From Planctomycetota bacterium (GTDB lineage: Bacteria; Planctomycetota; Planctomycetia; Pirellulales; UBA1268), in contig QWPO01000157.1 of the NCBI GenBank assembly GCA_003669255.1, positions 1 to 11,219 on the forward strand: a DNA stretch of 11,219 nt. Reading direction: 5' to 3'. The number at the start of each line of letters is the position of its first letter. Within the stretch, counting starts at the first letter, position 1. This document shows positions 1 through 4,649 of the stretch, piece after piece. The notes below the pieces were generated by a model, which worked only from the letters and a program-made list of their open reading frames with translations, ran no database searches and was not told where the DNA came from. The position numbers and the translations under genes are program-made.

Positions 1-279
1 ACGACCGGCGACTGGGTGGTGATGGCCGGCCAGGTGGGCGTCCGTGACCACGTGCACATTGGCGACAAGGCGGTGCTCGGCGCCCGCTCGGGAGTGTCGA
101 ACGACGTCGAGCCGGGGAAGACCGTGCTCGGCGAACCGGCGATCGACCTCCGCGATCGCAAGCTGCAGCTCGCCACGATCTCGAAGCTTCCCGAAATGCG
201 TCGCGAGCTCAAGCAACTCACCGCCCGCGTCGCCGGCCTCGAAGGATCAGGCGGTCGGGGAACCGCCGAGGCTGCGTGA
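1..279 (+). CDS. lpxD: LpxD C-terminus, UDP-3-O-acylglucosamine N-acyltransferase (5' end outside window)
   Basis: This is the C-terminal 92 residues of LpxD, which transfers the second (N-linked) hydroxyacyl chain from acyl-ACP to UDP-3-O-acylglucosamine in lipid A synthesis in the cytoplasm. The visible part starts inside the left-handed beta-helix. Hexapeptide-type repeats run through VVMAGQVGV, HIGDKAVLGA and the SGVSNDV segment, followed by the family-typical GEPAIDLRDRKLQLATISKLPEMRRELKQL region, given here only as landmarks: GEPAID, then a basic C-terminal helix with KLPEMRREL. The reading frame is open from base 1, so the start lies upstream of the window. A short G-rich tail ends at TGA 277-279. 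The next gene, lpxI, follows at once, which supports a lipid A cluster. The related acyltransferase LpxA shares the helix fold but not this PEMRREL-type C-terminal helix, so LpxD is clearly preferred. Confidence 0.9.
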   Translation, partial: TTGDWVVMAGQVGVRDHVHIGDKAVLGARSGVSNDVEPGKTVLGEPAIDLRDRKLQLATISKLPEMRRELKQLTARVAGLEGSGGRGTAEAA

Positions 280-280
280 C

Positions 281-286
281 GAGGAA
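281..286 (+). promoter_or_regulatory. Ribosome binding site deciding the lpxI start
   Basis: GAGGAA lies four bases before the ATG at 291 and is the best Shine-Dalgarno-like match near the lpxI start. It favours ATG 291 over the in-frame GTG at 276. That GTG overlaps the lpxD stop (GTGA) and has only a weak GAG in front of it, but it remains a possible translationally coupled start. Confidence 0.5.
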
Positions 287-290
287 CGCC

Positions 291-1214
291 ATGTCCGAGC
301 CTCGCATCCTCGCCAGCGACCGTCCTCTTGAAGGAGAACTCGTCGGCATTCTCGCCGGCTGGGGACGCTACCCGGTCGTCGTCGCCGAAGAGATCCGTCG
401 CCGCGGCGGCCGCACCGCGATCCTCGCGATCCGCGACCACGCCGACGCCGCCCTCGAGCCGCTCGCCGACGTGCATGGCCACGTTGGGGTCGCGGAGATC
501 GGCGCGGCCGTGGACTTTTTTCGCCACGCCGGCGCCCGCAGGGCGACGATGGCCGGCAAGATCCACAAGTCGAAGATCTTCGCCCGTGGGGCGTGGACCC
601 GCCACCTGCCCGACTGGACCGGCCTCGCGACGTTCTGGCCCCACTTCGTCAGCCGCTGCCGCGACAATCGCGACGACTCGCTGCTCGGGGCGATTGCCGC
701 CACGTTCGACGCGGCGGGCGTAACGATCTGCCCCGCCACCGACTTCGCCCCCGACCTGCTCGCTGGCGACGGCGTGATTGCCGGCCCCACCCCCACCCAC
801 CAGCAGCTTGCCGACGTCGTGTTCGGCTGGCGGCTCGCCAAGGAACTCGGCCGACTCGACATCGGCCAGACGGTCGTGGTCAAGAACCGCGCCCCGCTGG
901 CGCTCGAGGCGATCGAGGGCACCGACGAGTGCATCCGCCGCGCCGGCCGGCTCTGCCCGACTGGCGGCATGACCGTGGTGAAGGTGGCGAAGCCCCAACA
1001 GGATCTGCGGTTCGACATGCCGACGATCGGCGTGGGCACGCTGGAGTCACTGGCGGCTGCCGGCGCGGTCGTGCTCGCGATCGAAGCGGGCCAGACGATC
1101 CTCATCGACGAACCCGAAGTCGCCGCCGCTGCCAGCCGGCTGGGCCTCTCGGTGGTCTCGTGCCACGATGCCGGCGGTGTTCCGCTCGTCGAGGGACTGA
1201 CGGCCGCGGCGTGA
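291..1214 (+). CDS. lpxI: LpxI, UDP-2,3-diacylglucosamine pyrophosphatase (DUF1009)
   Basis: LpxI hydrolyses UDP-2,3-diacylglucosamine to lipid X and UMP. It replaces the unrelated LpxH in many bacteria and attacks the alpha-phosphate instead of the beta-phosphate. The 307-residue product is close to the usual family length of about 270-300. The N-terminal domain opens with VGILAGWGRYP (18-28), the family's glycine-rich start, and later has the AGKIHKSKIF segment (88-97). The C-terminal catalytic domain shows DDSLLGAI (128-135), VVVKNRAPLALEAIEGTD (195-212), and the conserved QDLRFDMPTIG stretch (237-247) before the IEAGQTILID segment (264-273). It sits 11 bases after lpxD, or overlaps it by 4 if translation starts at GTG 276, so the two are probably co-transcribed. 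No substitution at a conserved motif is apparent by eye. The assignment rests on this strong match to DUF1009 proteins and on the lpxD neighbour. Confidence 0.9.
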   Translation: MSEPRILASDRPLEGELVGILAGWGRYPVVVAEEIRRRGGRTAILAIRDHADAALEPLADVHGHVGVAEIGAAVDFFRHAGARRATMAGKIHKSKIFARGAWTRHLPDWTGLATFWPHFVSRCRDNRDDSLLGAIAATFDAAGVTICPATDFAPDLLAGDGVIAGPTPTHQQLADVVFGWRLAKELGRLDIGQTVVVKNRAPLALEAIEGTDECIRRAGRLCPTGGMTVVKVAKPQQDLRFDMPTIGVGTLESLAAAGAVVLAIEAGQTILIDEPEVAAAASRLGLSVVSCHDAGGVPLVEGLTAAA

Positions 1215-1238
1215 ACCCAACCACCGGCCGGTGGACCC

Positions 1239-1244
1239 TATACT
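1239..1244 (+). promoter_or_regulatory. Possible -10 element of a near-leaderless promoter
   Basis: TATACT matches five of six bases of the sigma70 -10 consensus in otherwise GC-rich sequence. It ends eight bases before the methyltransferase ATG at 1253, so transcription would begin about two bases before the start codon. The base stretch 17 bases upstream is not a recognisable -35. No Shine-Dalgarno sequence precedes the ATG, which fits a leaderless or nearly leaderless message. Confidence 0.35.
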
Positions 1245-1252
1245 CATGGCGT

Positions 1253-2035
1253 ATGCTCGCCCGAGTCTTCCGCCGCTCGCTCGTCACCTGGCTCTGCCTC
1301 GCGGCGATGGCCACCCACGGCAACGCCGCTGACGGGACGTCTGGGCGGCCGCTGCCCATCGACACCGCAGTCGATGCATCGATCCCAATTCCGCCGACTG
1401 CGACGCACCATTGCGGCCGCGAGATCGCCCAGACGATGCACTTCACCGGCGCCCCGTGGCTCGTCCGCGAAAGCCGACAACGTGAGGAGGACTGCCGGCT
1501 GATGCTCGATGCGCTCGACGTGCGGCCCGGCCAGACCATCTGCGACATGGGCTGCGGCAACGGCTTCTACACGCTTGAACTCGCGCGGCGCGTCGGCCCC
1601 AAAGGTCTGGTGTACGCGGTCGACATCCAGCCTGAGATGCTCCGGATGCTTGCGGAAGCGGCCGGCCGGGAGGGGCTGACGAACATCCGTCCGGTGCTCG
1701 GCACAGCGATCGATCCGCGGCTGCCGGCCGCCGCGATCGACCTCTGCCTGTGCGTCGACGTGTATCACGAGTTCTCCCATCCTGACGCGATGCTTGCCCG
1801 TGTCCGCGAGAGCCTTGCCGACGGAGGCCGGCTCGCGCTGGTCGAGTTTCGCGGCGAGGATCCGGCCGTTCCGATCAAGCCCCTGCACAAGATGACCAAG
1901 GCCCAGATCCGCTCGGAACTCCAACCAGCCGGTTTCCGGGTGGTCGGCGAGTTCGACCGCCTCCCCTGGCAGCACCTGGTGTTCCTCGGGGCACAGCAGC
2001 CGGGCGAACGGGCCGCTGGCCGAGAAAAACCGTGA
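1253..2035 (+). CDS. Exported class I SAM-dependent methyltransferase
   Basis: This 260-residue protein has a Sec-type signal peptide followed by a Rossmann-fold methyltransferase domain. The first 25 residues have a basic start (RVFRR), a hydrophobic core (VTWLCLAAMA) and a likely signal peptidase I site at GNA-AD (about residue 25). The core has motif I DMGCGNGFYT (98-107), the acidic ribose-binding end of strand 2 in YAVDIQPEM (D124), the motif IV region LCLCVDVYHEF (164-174) and a post-motif segment SLADGGRLALVEF (187-199). These resemble UbiE/Methyltransf_11 or Methyltransf_25 proteins. The substrate cannot be read from the sequence. The start at ATG 1253 is chosen because the signal peptide begins there; the frame is open far upstream but overlaps lpxI. 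A secreted SAM enzyme is odd because SAM is a cytoplasmic cofactor. The leader could instead act as a membrane anchor. The gene stands alone between lpxI and the activator gene. Confidence 0.8.
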   Translation: MLARVFRRSLVTWLCLAAMATHGNAADGTSGRPLPIDTAVDASIPIPPTATHHCGREIAQTMHFTGAPWLVRESRQREEDCRLMLDALDVRPGQTICDMGCGNGFYTLELARRVGPKGLVYAVDIQPEMLRMLAEAAGREGLTNIRPVLGTAIDPRLPAAAIDLCLCVDVYHEFSHPDAMLARVRESLADGGRLALVEFRGEDPAVPIKPLHKMTKAQIRSELQPAGFRVVGEFDRLPWQHLVFLGAQQPGERAAGREKP

Positions 2036-2092
2036 ATTTCCGGGTTTCGGGCCCCCCACTGGCCGGGTTCCGATTATTCCGGTGGCGCCAGG

Positions 2093-2121
2093 TTGCATTC
2101 GCCTTCGGGCAGGCGGATACT
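2093..2121 (+). promoter_or_regulatory. Candidate sigma70 promoter of the activator gene
   Basis: TTGCAT (2093-2098) and GATACT (2116-2121) are separated by 17 bases, with 3/6 and 4/6 matches to the -35 and -10 consensus. Transcription would start near 2128 and give a leader of about 53 bases before ATG 2181. The match is modest, and planctomycete promoters are poorly defined. Confidence 0.3.
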
Positions 2122-2180
2122 GATTGACGTTGTCAGCCCCGGACCGGATTGGGTCCCGCTGCTCCCCCTGCTGGTGTCCC

Positions 2181-3263
2181 ATGGCGATTCGCCCATCGAG
2201 TTTTTCGTCGGCAGACTCTGCCGTACGCGATCCGCGCGGCGGGTCGCTTGATCCCGCGGTCATCGTCGATGCCTCGGGTGGGACGCGACTCTCGACTGCA
2301 GGCGAGTCGACCAACTGGGTGCTCGGCAACAGTGCGGCGATGCGCCGGATCGCGAAGTCGATCGAGCGGGCTGCCGAGGTCGAGTGCACGGTGCTCGTCT
2401 GCGGCGAAACCGGCACCGGCAAAGAACTCTGGGCGCGGCTGCTCCACCGCAGCGGTCCCCGCCGCAACAAAGCCTTCATCCCGGTCAACTGCGCGGCGCT
2501 CACGCCATCGCTTGCCGAGAGCCAACTCTTAGGCCACGAGAAGGGTTCGTTCACTGGCGCCAATGGCCGTTCGCTCGGTATCTTCCGCGCCGCCGAGGGT
2601 GGCATGGTGTTTCTCGACGAGATCGGCGAGATGCCTGCTGAACTGCAGGCCAAGTTGCTTCGCGTCCTGCAGCAGCGCGAGGTGCTCCCTGTTGGCGCCA
2701 ACGAGCCAGAGCCCATCGATGTTCAGATTGTCGCGGCCACCAACCGCGATCTCGAAAAAGAGGTCGAGAAGGGGACGTTCCGAGAGGATCTCTACTACCG
2801 CCTCAACATGATCGAACTGCGGGTGCCATCGCTCCGTGAGCGGGCCGAGGACATCCCGGCCTACATCGAGTTCTTCTCGACGAAGTTCTCCGATCGCTAC
2901 CGGCTGCCGAAGTGGAGCCCGACCGCCGAGGCGCTCGCCGAGTTCTGCTCGTTCGAGTGGCCAGGCAATGTCCGGCAACTCGAGCACGTGATCGAGCAGG
3001 CCTATGTCCTGCAGATGGAGCCGAAGATTCCGGCTCGAAAGACGGCCGAGGGCGGCGCATCGGCGATCACCGCACCTGGACGCCTGCCCTGCCTCGACCT
3101 TGCCAAACTCCGCGAGCAGGCGATCCGCGAGGCCCTCCAGATGACCCGCGGTCACAAGGCGAATGCCGCCAAGCTTCTTGGCGTCCACGCCAACACGATG
3201 ACGCGGCTGCTCAAGGAAATCGAGGGCGGCGAGGCTGCCACCGACGACGAATCGGCCGCCTAG
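2181..3263 (+). CDS. Sigma54-dependent transcriptional activator without receiver domain
   Basis: This is a bacterial enhancer-binding protein that uses ATP hydrolysis to open promoters held by sigma54-RNA polymerase. The 360-residue product has only about 45 residues of low-complexity sequence in front of the AAA+ domain (about 47-280). It shows Walker A GETGTGKE (75-82), the sigma54-contact loop as GSFTGA (122-127) where GAFTGA is usual, Walker B VFLDEIGE (143-150), sensor I AATNRD (185-190), the arginine-finger region REDLYYRLN (201-209) and sensor II WPGNVRQLE (260-268). A Fis-type helix-turn-helix follows at about 308-346 (KANAAKLLGVHANTMTRLL). There is no receiver, GAF or PAS domain, so control must come from a partner protein or from expression level, as with PspF. 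ATG 2181 is preferred; a TTG at 2124 is in frame but gives a leader with no domain-like character. No sigma54 target with correct spacing was found by eye near the neighbouring genes, so its regulon is unknown. Confidence 0.88.
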   Translation: MAIRPSSFSSADSAVRDPRGGSLDPAVIVDASGGTRLSTAGESTNWVLGNSAAMRRIAKSIERAAEVECTVLVCGETGTGKELWARLLHRSGPRRNKAFIPVNCAALTPSLAESQLLGHEKGSFTGANGRSLGIFRAAEGGMVFLDEIGEMPAELQAKLLRVLQQREVLPVGANEPEPIDVQIVAATNRDLEKEVEKGTFREDLYYRLNMIELRVPSLRERAEDIPAYIEFFSTKFSDRYRLPKWSPTAEALAEFCSFEWPGNVRQLEHVIEQAYVLQMEPKIPARKTAEGGASAITAPGRLPCLDLAKLREQAIREALQMTRGHKANAAKLLGVHANTMTRLLKEIEGGEAATDDESAA

Positions 3264-3320
3264 TTTGTTCCGGCTGAGCCCGCCCCATTGGCTGTCGGCC
3301 GGCCATCTGTGTGCCGCCGG

Positions 3321-3737
3321 TCAGGGCAGCCGGCAGGATCCATCTGCACAGCCGCCAGAGATGCGGTAGCGGTTGCGGGCAACAAGGCGATACACAGCGG
3401 CCCAGAGCGGCATGCTGCCTGGCACGTGGAGCGGCACGGCAAGCGGCCACAGCGCCACCAGTCGCCGGGAGAGGTAGCGGACGGCCGCCGCGCCGCGCCA
3501 TTCCCGACCGCGGGTGTCCACCACCACCATCTCCTCCATCATTTCCTCCCGCGACAAACCCGGAAAGGCCTCCGAAACGCGGGGATCGTGGAGGGATGTG
3601 AACTCCAGCCGGCCGGCGAGGTCGAGCCGGCGAAGAATCGAGATCTGGCCGCGGCAGAAGCGACAGTTGCCGTCGTAGAGCACGGTGTCGCGGGGCGGCG
3701 GAGATGGCGGGGCGGACGGTGTTTGGGCCTGGGCCAT
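3321..3737 (-). CDS. DCC-family thiol-disulfide oxidoreductase-like protein (DUF393)
   Basis: This 138-residue protein belongs to the DCC family, named for the N-terminal Asp-Cys-Cys signature seen here as YDGNCRFC (21-28, cysteines 25 and 28) in VLYDGNCRFCRGQISILRRLD. The family has a thioredoxin-like arrangement with a CxxC pair near the N-terminus, but substrates are generally unknown. Further family-like segments are the conserved FTSLHDP (46-52), the GAAAVRYLSRRL region (82-93) and the C-terminal YRLVARNRYRI (116-126). The tail holds a second cysteine pair, C130 and C135, in GGCADGSC, which could serve as an additional redox or metal site (inference). The start at 3737 gives a normal DCC length. 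An in-frame ATG at 3770 is possible, but its AGGAG is only one base away from the start. The gene follows the small membrane protein gene by 83 bases and converges on the activator gene with a 57-base gap. Confidence 0.82.
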   Translation of the reverse strand: MAQAQTPSAPPSPPPRDTVLYDGNCRFCRGQISILRRLDLAGRLEFTSLHDPRVSEAFPGLSREEMMEEMVVVDTRGREWRGAAAVRYLSRRLVALWPLAVPLHVPGSMPLWAAVYRLVARNRYRISGGCADGSCRLP

Positions 3738-3820
3738 GGTGGCGCCCCGGTGGCTGTGAGCAGACTCCATGCTCCTAACCGCTCGGCGGTGCCGCCGCCA
3801 ACGCGGGAGGCGCTTGTCGA

Positions 3821-4066
3821 TCAGAGATGGCCAATCGACCCGCGACCCACCGGCGCCGCCGACGGCCGCAGGCTCAGGTTGCCGAAGTGGAGAATCGTCC
3901 CCGCCCCGATCGAGAGCAGCGTCCACGGAGCCCAATCAGGTGCGGTCATCGTCCTGGCCGGACCGCTGCCATCGATCGGAACCACCACGGCGGAATCGAC
4001 CAGGAGCATCTCGACGCCCAAGACGCAGGCGAAGATTCCGGCCGCCAGAAGCACGCTCTTCGTCAT
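3821..4066 (-). CDS. Small two-helix membrane protein, conserved-hypothetical type
   Basis: This 81-residue protein has two hydrophobic segments. The first, at about 4-27 (SVLLAAGIFACVLGVEMLLVDSAV), is followed by a polar loop with PIDGSGPARTMTAPDWAPW. The second, at about 47-63 (PWTLLSIGAGTILHFGN), precedes a short basic tail. The pattern GVEMLLVDSAV, then TAPDWAPWTLLSIGA with TIL, resembles small planctomycete hypotheticals that I recall but could not check. The function is unknown. The ATG at 4066 has only a weak AGG six bases upstream. Coding status is supported by the coherent membrane topology, the absence of a better frame on the other strand, and its position on the same strand as the DCC gene 83 bases downstream. 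The plus-strand frame across it is arginine- and proline-rich, as expected of a shadow. Confidence 0.62.
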   Translation of the reverse strand: MTKSVLLAAGIFACVLGVEMLLVDSAVVVPIDGSGPARTMTAPDWAPWTLLSIGAGTILHFGNLSLRPSAAPVGRGSIGHL

Positions 4067-4299
4067 CGTTGCCTGCCGCGGCTGGGCCGCATCTCCTCAC
4101 CGGACCGTCGACCATCCGACGCACCGTGCTCCTTGCATCGACACACGACCGCCTGCCGCGTGAACAGCCGGGCGACTCGGGCAGGGTGCAACGGTCATAA
4201 CGGCCATGCAGGGCCGGGCCACGGTCCCGGCTCATACGGGTTACACGTTGACCCTCGCTTATCGGAGCGGCCCCGCAGCCGGCCGGAGACATGCTCGGC
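4067..4299. other. Gene-free stretch upstream of the small membrane protein
   Basis: No convincing gene, RNA gene or promoter was found here. The only local structure is an eight-pair imperfect hairpin at 4211-4233 (GGGCCGGG against CCCGGCTC, one G-T wobble, seven-base loop). It has no T-run on either strand and is not a recognisable intrinsic terminator. The stretch lies between the ftsH-proximal repeat region and the small membrane protein gene, so a promoter for that gene would be expected in it. Confidence 0.5.
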
Positions 4300-4370
4300 G
4301 CCGGCGGGACTTGTGAGTTCTCTTCTCAAACGCTTCGGCGCGACCGCCGCGTAGCACAAGTCTCACCGGC
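4300..4370. repeat. Nested inverted repeat, 16-base arms
   Basis: Arms 4300-4315 and 4355-4370 pair over 16 positions with one mismatch (4305 with 4365) and one G-T wobble. The arms are GCCGG, three linking bases, then GACTTGTG, against CACAAGTC, three bases, then CCGGC. Inside the loop a second perfect stem, CGGCG (4336-4340) with CGCCG (4345-4349), closes a four-base loop. The right arm is preceded on the plus strand by GTAG (4351-4354), giving GTAGCACA, the same octamer found inverted at 4461-4468. As RNA this would fold into a stable two-level hairpin. It may be part of a repeat family or a structured 3' region of the ftsH transcript. Confidence 0.6.
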
Positions 4371-4417
4371 TTCTGCGCGTGCCTCCGATCCGCCTGCTCC
4401 CCTTATCCGGAATCACA

Positions 4418-4439
4418 CCCGATCCCAATGCGAATCGGG
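4418..4439. repeat. Short inverted repeat
   Basis: CCCGAT (4418-4423) and ATCGGG (4434-4439) form a six-base perfect stem around a ten-base loop. It lies directly beside the GTAG-headed hairpin at 4446-4468 and may be part of the same composite repeat. Taken alone, a stem this short could occur by chance. Confidence 0.3.
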
Positions 4440-4445
4440 AAGACA

Positions 4446-4468
4446 CACAGGTTGAAAACCTGTGCTAC
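4446..4468 (-). repeat. REP-like hairpin with GTAG head
   Basis: Read on the minus strand, GTAG (4468-4465) is followed immediately by a perfect eight-base stem, CACAGGTT and AACCTGTG, closed by the three-base loop TTC. A GTAG or GTGG head next to a short palindrome is the defining layout of REP elements mobilised by RAYT (IS200-like Y1) transposases. I recall this GTAGCACAGG-type hairpin as a frequent intergenic repeat in planctomycetes; copy number in this genome was not checked. There is no T-run after it, so it is not an ordinary terminator. No transposase gene is in the window, so it would be a non-autonomous copy. Confidence 0.6.
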
Positions 4469-4483
4469 GGGATGCCGCGAGGG

Positions 4484-4608
4484 GCTGCCCGTGCCCCAGA
4501 GCCGGGCTATGGGAGCAAGCGCAGCCAGGATGGCGAAGCGCAGCGGACATGCAGAGAGCGTCGGGCAGGATGCCCGACGCGAACGTCCGGCGGCGGGGCA
4601 CGGGCAGC
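4484..4608. repeat. Long-range perfect 14-base inverted repeat enclosing hairpins
   Basis: GCTGCCCGTGCCCC (4484-4497) and its exact complement (4595-4608) enclose a 97-base interior. Pairing continues outward with a G-T wobble and two G-C pairs (4481-4483 with 4609-4611), then CGAGG (4478-4482) can alternatively pair with CCTCG (4615-4619). The interior holds a perfect ten-base hairpin at 4558-4580 and two direct copies of AAGCGCAGC (4517-4525 and 4536-4544). The whole can fold as one branched structure, in DNA as a cruciform or in RNA as a multi-stem element. It ends about 30 bases past the ftsH stop, so it would form the 3' region of the ftsH message. Confidence 0.6.
4558..4580. repeat. Perfect ten-base hairpin inside the structured region
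   Basis: GCGTCGGGCA (4558-4567) and TGCCCGACGC (4571-4580) are exact complements around the three-base loop GGA. Stem length and loop size parallel the neighbouring GTAG-headed hairpin (eight-base stem, three-base loop), as expected of two members of a composite (BIME-like) repeat. No GTAG head precedes it on either strand. Confidence 0.55.
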
Positions 4609-4649
4609 TCCGAGCCTCGTGAGCACGCAAGGATCAGGTGTGACCCGTG

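Noticed and set aside
2083..2097. Possible sigma54 promoter (TGG ... TTGCA) before the activator gene
   Set aside because: The GG and GC elements are 9 bases apart instead of the strict 10, so sigma54 binding is unlikely. The TTGCAT fits better as a weak -35.
1244..2716. Minus-strand open frame of about 490 codons across the methyltransferase and activator genes
   Set aside because: It is antisense to two genes with complete family motifs, and its translation is rich in Arg, Ala and Pro with no recognisable domain. Long antisense frames are usual in GC-rich DNA.
3418..3436. TGGCACG resembling a sigma54 -24 element
   Set aside because: No GC at the -12 position, and the site is inside the DCC coding region on the opposite strand.
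3288..4163. Plus-strand open frame of about 291 codons opposite the DCC and small membrane protein genes
   Set aside because: No domain and shadow-like composition; the minus-strand frames show a DCC signature and coherent membrane helices.
4248..4253. TTGACC as a -35 element on the plus strand
   Set aside because: No -10 match at 16-18 bases, and no plus-strand gene follows.
4446..4464. Intrinsic terminator for ftsH
   Set aside because: The stem is good, but no T-run follows it on the minus strand; the GTAG head fits a REP-type repeat better.
4300..4619. CRISPR array
   Set aside because: The repeats are inverted and of different sequences. There is no regular direct repeat-spacer period and no cas gene nearby.
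4403..4630. Short open frames within the repeat region, such as 4403-4630 (minus)
   Set aside because: They cross hairpins and inverted repeats, and translations such as STGFQPV or AQVFNLC look like translated repeat DNA of the kind often mis-annotated as small proteins.
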